Below, one piece after another: positions 18,559 to 27,158 of a stretch of DNA of 32,102 bases. Source of the stretch: Desulfotomaculum sp. (GTDB lineage: Bacteria > Bacillota > Desulfotomaculia > Desulfotomaculales > Desulfohalotomaculaceae); assembly GCA_021129825.1 (NCBI GenBank), contig JAJOKO010000002.1, positions 1 to 32,102 on the forward strand. Reading direction: 5' to 3'. Under the pieces are notes generated by a model, which saw only the letters and a program-made list of their open reading frames with translations, ran no database searches and was not told the DNA's origin. Position 1 is the first letter of the stretch; the number at the start of each line of letters is the position of its first letter. Position numbers and translations under genes: made by a program.

Positions 18559-18567
18559 ATTATATCA
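18559..18567 (-). promoter_or_regulatory. Putative extended -10 promoter upstream of fliL
   Basis: Minus strand reads TGATATAAT, an exact TGN-TATAAT extended -10; no good -35. Confidence 0.45.
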
Positions 18568-18570
18568 CAA

Positions 18571-18612
18571 AAAGAGATTAAAAGGCTAAAAAAATCTTTT
18601 CGTCTCTTTACC
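18571..18612 (-). terminator. AT-rich hairpin between addB and fliL
   Basis: AAAGAGATTAAAAG ... CTTTTCGTCTCTTT imperfect stem just after the addB stop region. Confidence 0.35.
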
Positions 18613-21600
18613 TCTTTATCACATTCTTTTTCTCACCCAACTTATGCCAAATTTCTTGTTTATCAACCGGCTTTAAATTTCGATAATCACACCCTTCTAC
18701 CTGCACATCAAATTGACACACTGGTTGAAAAACACAATATTGGCAAGACTTAAAATCCTTTAACCGGTACGGTTTGATAGCTGTTTCCCCCGCCATAATA
18801 GCAGTACCCGCTTTAGCTAGTATTTTGCGAACATGTTGCCGCAATACCGTTATTTGCTCACCGGTACATACAGAAGAACTACTGTAAAAAAACCGGGCTT
18901 GATCCGTTTGCTGCTCACCAACAACACTTGTTCCCCCTGCTTTCAACAAATCACCACCCGCTTTGGTGAGCGCCACCGGCAGCAAAGGCGAATAACCACT
19001 TTTGGTTTCACTGTCCATTAACTGAAAAGCAACTAAATCTGCTAACACTAAACCTTTCATTTTAAATTCTTTCAGGATTGCTGATTCAATTTGTTTATCG
19101 GACAGCGGAGCAGTAATCTTTAACAACGGGTCTTGTAATTGAAAATAAAGCAACCCCGCCGGTACCACTTGTTTTTCATCTACCGGTACATTCAATAGTT
19201 TATCGGCATAATTTAAAATTACATCTAAATAAGCAACTAGCTGTAATTTCAAACCATAGTAAACTTCTAATAAACTTAAACCAGCTCGACCGGATTTATA
19301 ATCAATCACCCGTAAGTAGTATTTACCATCTTGAGCACAACCGTCAACTCGATCGATCCGACCGGCCAGTTCCATCACACCACCATCTTCCAAAGTGATT
19401 TTCAAGGCCGGCAACACCCTGCCCCGGGTACTCGCACCCGATTTAAACGCTACTTCTAATCCCACTGGTTTAAATTTACCCCGCCGGGCATGTTCTGCCA
19501 ACACCAACGCCGACCGTTGTACTATTTTTTTGAATTTTTTAGTTAAATAACGGTAGCGAGCTGAACTGAGCAATATTTCACTTTGTAATTGTGGCACTAA
19601 ACCAGCAACTACCTCACTGCTAATATCAATAATTTCTTTTTTAGCTATTTTATCCCAATCTAAATTACGTTCTTGTAAATTATGAGCAAATTGTTCTAAA
19701 GCAGCATGAAAAAACTGTCCTAAATCAGGGTAACTCAATTGATATATTTGACGCTCCTTTAAACGCAACCCGTAGGACATAAAATGGGCAAAGGGACACG
19801 CTTGAAATTTTTCTAAACGTGAAATGCTGGCTCGCAGGGGGTTGCCATACAAATTACCGGCTAGAGCAGGCTTGATCGCTATTACCCGGTTACTAAAAAA
19901 TAATCCTTCAATTACTAAACGTAACCTCTCCAACCACTGGCTATCATTAAGCAACCAGTTATAAACAACCCACCAAACCGGGTCTGTTTTTTGCCCTTCT
20001 TTAACATAGCGTAATTGTTGAGACAAATAAACTAAAGCCCGGCGCGGGTGCATGCTAAAATTTAAACTGGTATTATCACTTGCTGTTTTTATGACCGGTG
20101 CTTCTAAATCGGTATTTTTTACCCGCAGTTCAGGAAACATCTTTTTAATTCTTTCAATTACTGGTGACGGTCTCAAAGCCTTCCCTTCAGCATCTGCCAA
20201 AGGATAACTTAAATACAGCCGGTCACTGGCTCTAGTTAAGGCAGTATAAACTAAAAATTGCTCCTCGTGCAGTTTTTCAACAATACCGGGTGCCAACTCT
20301 ATCCCTTTAGTTTTTAAGTACTGCCGTTCCGTTTCATTTAATAACCCGCTATTCACCTGTTTAGCCGGTAAAACACCATCGCCCACACCAGGCACAAAAA
20401 CAACTTTCAAATTAGCATTTCTGGATCGCTCCAGCGAACCAATAATTACTTGATCTAAACCGGGTGGGATTAAACCTAGTTTCATGTTTTCAAAACCAGT
20501 ATCAATTATTTTTATAAACTCCACTAGATTTTGTGATTTTTGACTGCCAGTTTCTGACCCGGTATTATCGGGAATAGTTTCAGCTAATTGATCTAAAAGA
20601 TCAATTAGCTCCTGCCAAATTTGGTTATGCTGCTGTCCTATCTCCAGTTGCCCTTGACCGGTAGTTTCTTCCGCCCACCGGCTTATTTTCTCTGCTACCT
20701 GCAATTCTTCCAACAATTCATACACCGCCCGGACTAACTCCAAAGTACCGGTCGCTTTTTTGATTTTAGCACCAAAAGCCACCAATTCAGCCACCGCCCG
20801 CCGGCGCACTTCATTCAGTGCTTCGCTTGTTTTTTCGTTTGAAACCTTTAAATCACCCTTTACACTACCCTGCCAAGGCTTTTGATCGTACCACCGGCGT
20901 CCTCTAATGCCATAAGCCAAAACAAAATTTTCTAAAATATTAACCTCATCCCGGTTAACATTGACCAAATCTGTTTTTAGATAGCGAAAAATAGGTTCGT
21001 AGTGCCAACCACTCTGTACTGTTTCTAGCGCAGCCCGAATTAACTCTACTAACGGGTGATGCACTACTGCCCGCTTGCAATCCATGAAAAAAGGGATATC
21101 ATAATCCGCAAAAATAGTTTCTAATAACAAATCGTAGTTACCAAAATCTCTTAATAATACTGCTATATCCCGGTAACGAAAACCCTGACGGCAAAGGTTG
21201 CTAATTTCCAACGCCACTACTTCCACTTCAGCTCGGTGATTTTGGGTAGCGGTAATTTTTATATTTTCAACTTCTTCGTCAAAAGGTGCTACTCTTAAAT
21301 CAAAAAAACATTTTTCTAAATAGGCTATATCGGCAGTGTGCTGAAAGCGATAAGGCACCGGTTGCTGCAATAAATGCGCTCTTTTCACAATAATATTGTT
21401 AGCTACCGCTAATTTCTGAATTTTAAAGTAAGTATTTTGCGTTTTGTTAAAGTGATCAGATAAGTAAACAATATTTGTTAGTGTGTTTTCCGGTAGTTTA
21501 TCAGCAACTGAATTGATGGGGACATTCCGCCGGGTACCCACCCCGAAAGGGAAGGGTGTTGCGGTGTGTCCACGCCCAGAGGGCACCCGCTCTAAAGTAA

Positions 21601-22402
21601 GCGTAATATTAACCTGACGTGCTGTTTGGCAGAGAGCTACCAGTACTTGCAGTTCTTGCGGGGTAAACCCGTTAAAACCGTCCAGCCAAATTTCAGCATC
21701 TTGAACCAGTGGTGCTAACGGTAATTTTTCAGCCAGCAAATTTAAATAATCATCCGGATCGGTATATTTACCGGCCAAGTATGCTTCCAAATCTTGATAT
21801 ACCAGTTGCAAATCTTTGAGTTTGGCTGCCAGTAAATAACTGGTTGTTTCTACTGACCCGGTTTTGTTTTCATTTTCAGATTCAAGTAACCAGTTTAAAT
21901 CTGCCGCTTTAATTTGATGCATTTTTAATTCTGAAATAGCACCAGCCAAACTTGCCACAAAACCAAACTGTTCGCTAGCAACACTAAAGAATTTTAATTC
22001 CGCCCGGCGATTTTCTAAGAACCGCCGTAATAACATATACTTACCCAGTTCACCAATATGTATTCTAGCCCCACCACCCACTTGCTGCAATACCTGCCTA
22101 GCCAAGCGGCGAAAACTAAACACTTGCGCCCGCATAGTGCCGTCTAAATTGATGGGGACATTCCGCCGGGTACCCATCCCGAAAGGGAAGGGTGTTGCGG
22201 TGTGTCCCCTATCCTCTAAATCAACAGTAGTAGCTAGTGCTTTTTCATTTTGAAAAGTAGCCTGTTCCGGCACCAATAATATTAAATTATTACCTACTCC
22301 TGGCACTGGTTGTTGCTGTAATTTTTCCCTGATGCTGTTTAAGCAGTAGGTAGTTTTACCGCTGCCAGCCCGACCAATTATAAACCGCAAGGGCATCTGC
22401 AC
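18608..22402 (-). CDS. addB: ATP-dependent helicase/deoxyribonuclease subunit AddB
   Basis: FIIGRAGSGKTTYCL, VPEQATFQ, MRAQVFSFRRLA, C-terminal GRIDRVDG...YLRVIDYKSG nuclease and CQYCVFQPVCQF Fe-S cysteines. Confidence 0.93.
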   Translation of the reverse strand: MQMPLRFIIGRAGSGKTTYCLNSIREKLQQQPVPGVGNNLILLVPEQATFQNEKALATTVDLEDRGHTATPFPFGMGTRRNVPINLDGTMRAQVFSFRRLARQVLQQVGGGARIHIGELGKYMLLRRFLENRRAELKFFSVASEQFGFVASLAGAISELKMHQIKAADLNWLLESENENKTGSVETTSYLLAAKLKDLQLVYQDLEAYLAGKYTDPDDYLNLLAEKLPLAPLVQDAEIWLDGFNGFTPQELQVLVALCQTARQVNITLTLERVPSGRGHTATPFPFGVGTRRNVPINSVADKLPENTLTNIVYLSDHFNKTQNTYFKIQKLAVANNIIVKRAHLLQQPVPYRFQHTADIAYLEKCFFDLRVAPFDEEVENIKITATQNHRAEVEVVALEISNLCRQGFRYRDIAVLLRDFGNYDLLLETIFADYDIPFFMDCKRAVVHHPLVELIRAALETVQSGWHYEPIFRYLKTDLVNVNRDEVNILENFVLAYGIRGRRWYDQKPWQGSVKGDLKVSNEKTSEALNEVRRRAVAELVAFGAKIKKATGTLELVRAVYELLEELQVAEKISRWAEETTGQGQLEIGQQHNQIWQELIDLLDQLAETIPDNTGSETGSQKSQNLVEFIKIIDTGFENMKLGLIPPGLDQVIIGSLERSRNANLKVVFVPGVGDGVLPAKQVNSGLLNETERQYLKTKGIELAPGIVEKLHEEQFLVYTALTRASDRLYLSYPLADAEGKALRPSPVIERIKKMFPELRVKNTDLEAPVIKTASDNTSLNFSMHPRRALVYLSQQLRYVKEGQKTDPVWWVVYNWLLNDSQWLERLRLVIEGLFFSNRVIAIKPALAGNLYGNPLRASISRLEKFQACPFAHFMSYGLRLKERQIYQLSYPDLGQFFHAALEQFAHNLQERNLDWDKIAKKEIIDISSEVVAGLVPQLQSEILLSSARYRYLTKKFKKIVQRSALVLAEHARRGKFKPVGLEVAFKSGASTRGRVLPALKITLEDGGVMELAGRIDRVDGCAQDGKYYLRVIDYKSGRAGLSLLEVYYGLKLQLVAYLDVILNYADKLLNVPVDEKQVVPAGLLYFQLQDPLLKITAPLSDKQIESAILKEFKMKGLVLADLVAFQLMDSETKSGYSPLLPVALTKAGGDLLKAGGTSVVGEQQTDQARFFYSSSSVCTGEQITVLRQHVRKILAKAGTAIMAGETAIKPYRLKDFKSCQYCVFQPVCQFDVQVEGCDYRNLKPVDKQEIWHKLGEKKNVIKR
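21511..21573 (-). repeat. Family 1 palindromic element, copy B (inside addB)
   Basis: AATTGATGGGGACATTCCGCCGGGTACCCACCCCGAAAGGGAAGGGTGTTGCGGTGTGTCC; encodes GRGHTATPFPFGVGTRRNVPIN. Confidence 0.9.
22143..22221 (-). repeat. Family 1 palindromic element, copy C (inside addB)
   Basis: Nearly identical to copy B; TCTAAAT at 22143-22149 and 22215-22221; encodes DRGHTATPFPFGMGTRRNVPINL. Confidence 0.92.
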
Positions 22403-22439
22403 TCACATCCAATTACTTTAATAATTTCAAATATTAGAT

Positions 22440-22491
22440 TGATGGGGACATTCCACGATTTTGTGGTGTGTCCCCTATCCTCTTGATACCA
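22440..22491 (-). repeat. Family 1 palindromic element, copy D (Fic remnant/addB junction)
   Basis: TGATGGGGACATTCCACGATTTTGTGGTGTGTCCCCTATCC; inner stem CCAC/GTGG. Confidence 0.9.
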
Positions 22492-22755
22492 TTTAATTAA
22501 GCCTGCCATTTCTCCGGATATTGATAAAAAATCAGGCGGAATGTGGGTTGCCCCGCTAATCATCACATTTTCTGTTCTGTATATTCCGGCATTTTGATCA
22601 TCAATGCCCTTTAAAATAAGCCGGTGCATATTTTTGATTTGCCATTCTGTAAAAGGCTCGTTTTTATTTACTATATCCTCTATATATAAAATAGCATCTT
22701 GATGGTTGATTACTTCCAGATGTTCTTTTAAAGTCTTACCACCATTGGTATCTCC
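22485..22755 (-). pseudogene. Truncated Fic-family protein remnant
   Basis: Reverse-strand translation GGKTLKEHLEVINHQDAILYIEDIVNKNEPFTEWQIKNMHRLILKGIDDQNAGIYRTENVMISGATHIPPDF...GLIKWYQE resembles the Fic N-terminal region. The HPFxxGNGR catalytic segment is absent. Confidence 0.7.
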
Positions 22756-22801
22756 TCTAAAAAACAGCAGTCCACAACCAACGCTGATTCTAATTTATTT
22801 T

Positions 22802-24184
22802 CTAATCCGGAAACATCTTGCCGGGGTTCAAAAGCCCTTCCGGATCTAACGCCTTTTTAATCCGCTTCATTACGTCCATACCGGCATCACCCATTTCCCA
22901 CGGCAAGTAACGGGATTTCGCCAAGCCAATACCGTGTTCGCCGGTTAATGTGCCGCCTAGTTCCAAGGCTTTTTTGAATATTTCATCCATCGCTTGATGT
23001 ACTCGTACCATCTCTTCTTTATCCTTGGTATCGGTTAAAATAGCGGGGTGCAGGTTGCCGTCCCCAGCATGACCGAGGGTACAAATAGTTACATTGTGCT
23101 TTTGAGCAATTTCGTTAATTGCTATTAACATCGTAGTTATTTCACTACGTGGTACAGTAGCATCCTCTATTATTATAGTTGGTTTAAGCTGTGCTAAAGC
23201 AGGAAATGCTGCCCGGCGGGCGGTCCAAAGTGCTTCCCGTTCCCGCTCATCTTTTGCTTTTTTGATGCTACCGTTATTTTGCTGCACTGTTTTAATCACT
23301 ATTTCTGCTTCTTGTTCTACCACTGCCGGAATACCATCTACTTCAATCAATAAAACAGCCTGCTTATCGGTAGGTAAACCGACCTTGGCAAAGTTTTCGA
23401 TCACTTGCACCGACATTTGGTCCATAATTTCCATGGTAGCCGGAATAACTTTGTTTTTAATAATCTCTTGAATGGCATTACCGGCATCGGCCAACCGTTC
23501 AAAGGTAGCCATCATAGTAGCACGCGCCTCCGGTGCCGGGATCAAACGCACTGTTATTTCGGTGATAATCCCCAGCGTACCCTCCGAACCGGTGAATAGC
23601 TTGACCAGATCATAACCGGTAACATTCTTAACTGTTTTACCGCCAATTTTAAGTACTTGACCATCTGCCAGTACTACTTCTAAACCCATGATGTAATGTT
23701 TAGTTACCCCGTATTTTAACCCCCGCAAACCACCGGAGCACTCGGCCACACTACCGCCCATCGTCGCAGTAGCTACCGAACCGGGGTCGGGAGGATAAAT
23801 TAGACCAGCAGGGGCTACCGCATTATCTAACTCCTGAATAATAACCCCCGATTGTACCACTGCCACCAAATTTTCAGCATCAACTTCTAAGATTTTAGCC
23901 ATTTTTAACAAAGATAACACTAAACCACCGTGGAGTGGCACCGTGCCACCACTAATGTTGGTGCCGGCGCCACGAGGATATACCGGAATTTTATATTTGC
24001 GAGCAATATTAATCACTTGCACTACCTCTTCAGTACAAGTAGGAGTAACCACTACAGCCGGCGTTTTTACCGGCATACCGGCAGTAGCATCAAAAGAATA
24101 GCAAGCCAGTTCTGCCGGTTTAGTAGTTATTTTATCTTGACCCAAGGTTTCTGCTAACTCTTTGAGCGCTTGTTGTATAAGCAT
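22802..24184 (-). CDS. glcD: FAD-binding glycolate/D-lactate oxidase subunit (GlcD family)
   Basis: VYPRGAGTNISGG, PDPGSVATATMGGSVAECSGG, LGHAGDGNLHP, GEHGIGL. Confidence 0.92.
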   Translation of the reverse strand: MLIQQALKELAETLGQDKITTKPAELACYSFDATAGMPVKTPAVVVTPTCTEEVVQVINIARKYKIPVYPRGAGTNISGGTVPLHGGLVLSLLKMAKILEVDAENLVAVVQSGVIIQELDNAVAPAGLIYPPDPGSVATATMGGSVAECSGGLRGLKYGVTKHYIMGLEVVLADGQVLKIGGKTVKNVTGYDLVKLFTGSEGTLGIITEITVRLIPAPEARATMMATFERLADAGNAIQEIIKNKVIPATMEIMDQMSVQVIENFAKVGLPTDKQAVLLIEVDGIPAVVEQEAEIVIKTVQQNNGSIKKAKDEREREALWTARRAAFPALAQLKPTIIIEDATVPRSEITTMLIAINEIAQKHNVTICTLGHAGDGNLHPAILTDTKDKEEMVRVHQAMDEIFKKALELGGTLTGEHGIGLAKSRYLPWEMGDAGMDVMKRIKKALDPEGLLNPGKMFPD

Positions 24185-24196
24185 TTTTTACCCCTC

Positions 24197-25456
24197 CTAA
24201 AAAATAACATCAAAAAACAGCGGCACATAAGTTACTATCAATAAAACAAAAATTAATGCCCCTATCAACGGGACTACCGCCCGGCTGATCTTACCAATAG
24301 AAATATTAGAAACAATACTGGCAATATATAAATTTATAGCCACCGGCGGCGTAATCATCCCAATAGCCAAACCCAGCATCATAATAATACCAAAATGAAT
24401 TAAATCTACTTCTAAAGCAATTACCAGCGGCAAAAAAATTGGGGTAAGAATAATTAAGGCTGATGCTGTTTCCATAAAGATACCAGTAAACAAAATAATC
24501 AAATTAATCAGTAAAAGGATTACCAACGTGTTTTCGGATAAAGATAGCACCGCCCCGGCAATCATATTCGGAATCTGCCACTTAGCTAAAACCCAGCTTA
24601 AAGCACTGGACGTAGCAATAATAAACATGATTACCGATGTGGTTACGGCAGAACGAATAACAATATTAAAAATATCTTGCCAACCCATATCCCGGTAAAT
24701 AAAAACAGCTACTATTAAAGCCCAATTCACAGCTATCACCGCTGCTTCAGAGGGGGTAAAATATCCGGAAAATATACCGCCTAAAATAATCACCGGGGTC
24801 ATCAAGCCCCAAATAGATCCTTTAAATGTTCGCCAAATATTTGCCGCTGAAAACGGCGTACCCTTAGGGTAGTTATTTTTATAAGCAATATACAGGGCTA
24901 TGCTCATTAAGGTTAACCCGATAAGTATCCCTGGAATAATCCCGTTCATAAAAAGTCGCGCCGCTGATTGCTCCGCCATGACTGCATAAATTATCATTGG
25001 TACCGAGGGCGGTATTACTATCCCGGCACATCCCCCGGCAGCAACCAGTGCCGCTGAAAAAGGAGGATCATACCCTTTTTTTCGTAACTCCGGTATCAAC
25101 GTGCTACCCACCGCTGCTGTAGTAGCTGCACCGGATCCGGAAATAGCGGCAAAAAACATCGAAGCTTTTACCGTCACCACCCATAACCCACCTCTTAAAA
25201 AACCTAAAAATGAATCTGCAAACTGAATCAATCTTTCGGATATTTTACCTTTTGCCAACAGATCACCGGCTAAAATAAAAAAAGGAATTGCTATCAACGG
25301 AAATGAATCGACACCGGCAAACATTCTCTGCGGCACAACCATAAGTGGTATCCCTTCACTGAATAATACTACTATGGTAGTGACACCAATCACCACAGCC
25401 ACCGGAATACCCAACAAAAGCAACATACAAAAAAGTACTACTAACAGTAATATCAT
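24197..25456 (-). CDS. dctM: TRAP transporter large permease subunit DctM
   Basis: Multi-TM protein; SGSGAATTAAVGSTLIPELRKKGYDPPFSAALVAAGGCAGIVIPPSVPMIIY. Confidence 0.94.
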   Translation of the reverse strand: MILLLVVLFCMLLLLGIPVAVVIGVTTIVVLFSEGIPLMVVPQRMFAGVDSFPLIAIPFFILAGDLLAKGKISERLIQFADSFLGFLRGGLWVVTVKASMFFAAISGSGAATTAAVGSTLIPELRKKGYDPPFSAALVAAGGCAGIVIPPSVPMIIYAVMAEQSAARLFMNGIIPGILIGLTLMSIALYIAYKNNYPKGTPFSAANIWRTFKGSIWGLMTPVIILGGIFSGYFTPSEAAVIAVNWALIVAVFIYRDMGWQDIFNIVIRSAVTTSVIMFIIATSSALSWVLAKWQIPNMIAGAVLSLSENTLVILLLINLIILFTGIFMETASALIILTPIFLPLVIALEVDLIHFGIIMMLGLAIGMITPPVAINLYIASIVSNISIGKISRAVVPLIGALIFVLLIVTYVPLFFDVIF

Positions 25457-25965
25457 TACTTTTTCACCTGCTTTTGCACATGGCTACTAAATTCCATACT
25501 CAAACCAGCCAAGGCGTGAATCAACATGATACCCATACTGGCAGTAATACCGAAATAAACGTACTGCATCGGTAACGACATCGCTGGAGAAATTTGAAAA
25601 ATCTGCAATTGAATCATTTGCCAGTTATAATAAAGCAGTACACCAAAAAAAATCATTGATATTAAATATTGGAAAGTGGTAAACCAAATCTTGATTTTAG
25701 CTTTGAGATTATTGACCGCAAAATTAATAACAATATGCGTGCCTCTTTTATAAGCCATGGTTGCTGCAAAAAAAGTAATCCATACCAAAAGATATCTGGA
25801 TAATTCTTCACTCCAAATCAAAGCATCAAAAAATACCCTAAAAATAATTTGTAAAGTAGTAGTGATCACTAAACCGACCATTAAAACAAACACCAACCGG
25901 GTTACTAACCAGTCCACCGATATGCTTAATTTATCTAGTGTTTTGAAAATAATGTCCATTAACAT
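25456..25965 (-). CDS. dctQ: TRAP transporter small permease subunit DctQ
   Basis: Four TM segments, WSEELSRYLLVWITFFAATMAYKRGTHI. Confidence 0.93.
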   Translation of the reverse strand: MLMDIIFKTLDKLSISVDWLVTRLVFVLMVGLVITTTLQIIFRVFFDALIWSEELSRYLLVWITFFAATMAYKRGTHIVINFAVNNLKAKIKIWFTTFQYLISMIFFGVLLYYNWQMIQLQIFQISPAMSLPMQYVYFGITASMGIMLIHALAGLSMEFSSHVQKQVKK

Positions 25966-25985
25966 CCTCCGGCAAAATTCGAAAA

Positions 25986-26029
25986 TTGCCGATTCTAAAA
26001 AAGCACAAAGACCTGTCTAGAATCGGCAA
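25986..26029 (-). promoter_or_regulatory. Intercistronic hairpin between dctP and dctQ
   Basis: 12-bp perfect stem TTGCCGATTCTA/TAGAATCGGCAA with 20-nt loop. Confidence 0.75.
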
Positions 26030-26051
26030 CCGTTATTTTCAGGATAACCTA

Positions 26052-27062
26052 CTATTGCTTCACTGCTTCAATTTCTTTAAGTAAATCACCAAATCGTTCT
26101 TGGTATTTTTCATAAACTGGTTGCACCGCTGCTCTAAACGGGGCTAAATCAGGTTCAATAATTTCCATCCCTTGTTCTTTTAGATAGGTTATTTGTTCTG
26201 TTATTTGTAGCGCATTCCATTCCCGGGCATATTCTGCTGCTATTTGAGCAGATTCAACTAAAATAGCTTGTTCTTCTGCCGAAAAAGAATCGAATAATCC
26301 TTTACCCATTAGAATAGTGACCGGAGCGTAGGTATGCCGGGTCATAGACATGTATTTTTGAGTTTCATATAATTTAAAAGCTTTGATAACATTAACCGGA
26401 TTTTCTTGCCCGTCAATCGTACCTTGCTGCAAAGCTGTTAAAGCCTCTGTCCAGGCCATCGGCACAGTATTAGCTCCTAAAGCTTGAAAGGTTTCGATAT
26501 AAACCGGATTTTCCATAACCCGGATTTTTAAACCTTCAATATCTGCTGGTGTATTAACCGGATGAACGGAGTTAGTCAAATTTCTAAAGCCACGTTCAGC
26601 AAAAGCCAATCCTTTTAGGTTAACAGTTTCTAATTTATCCAGTACTTTTTGACCTACTTCACTGTCAAGCACTTTATGTGCTTCTTCAGCATCAGCAAAA
26701 AGAAACGGCATATCAAAAATAGCTATCTCCGGTAAAAAATTAGCAATCGGCCCGTTGGTAATTACACCCATATCTACTGTGCCAATTTGCATACTTTCAA
26801 TTAACGTGCGTTCATCTCCCAAAACGGCATTAGGGTAAATTTTAACTTTAATTTGACCGTTAGTTTTTTGTTCTAGTAGTTCTTTAAACTTCACAGCAGT
26901 GACATGATAAATATCCTGTTCATTAACTACATGAGCCAGTTTAATTACCTGTGGTTCATCCTCTGTTACCGCTTGTTCTGCTTGCTGTTGACCACATGCC
27001 GTTAATAAAAGCATGGTTACCATCATACATGTGATTAAAGCCAGCATTCTAATTCTTTTCAT
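26052..27062 (-). CDS. dctP: TRAP transporter substrate-binding lipoprotein DctP
   Basis: Lipobox LLLTAC; VIKLAHVVNEQD, FRNLTNSVHPVNTPADIEGLKIRVMENPVY. Confidence 0.94.
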   Translation of the reverse strand: MKRIRMLALITCMMVTMLLLTACGQQQAEQAVTEDEPQVIKLAHVVNEQDIYHVTAVKFKELLEQKTNGQIKVKIYPNAVLGDERTLIESMQIGTVDMGVITNGPIANFLPEIAIFDMPFLFADAEEAHKVLDSEVGQKVLDKLETVNLKGLAFAERGFRNLTNSVHPVNTPADIEGLKIRVMENPVYIETFQALGANTVPMAWTEALTALQQGTIDGQENPVNVIKAFKLYETQKYMSMTRHTYAPVTILMGKGLFDSFSAEEQAILVESAQIAAEYAREWNALQITEQITYLKEQGMEIIEPDLAPFRAAVQPVYEKYQERFGDLLKEIEAVKQ

Positions 27063-27110
27063 TTGTAAAAAGCCCCCTTATTTTTTAAAGAATAATTAAT
27101 TTAATGCTCT

Positions 27111-27140
27111 ATTCTAACAATTTAATAGCACTAACGTCAA
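27111..27140 (-). promoter_or_regulatory. Putative promoter of the dctPQM-glcD unit
   Basis: Minus strand TTGACG, 18 nt, TAGAAT, about 50 bp upstream of dctP. Confidence 0.5.
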
Positions 27141-27158
27141 TTAAAAATATTCTAACAT

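Noticed and set aside
22378-22629. 83-aa ORF as an intact gene
   Set aside because: Its N-terminal part is internal Fic-like sequence and its C-terminal part is repeat copy D plus the addB 5' region; treated as a pseudogene remnant.
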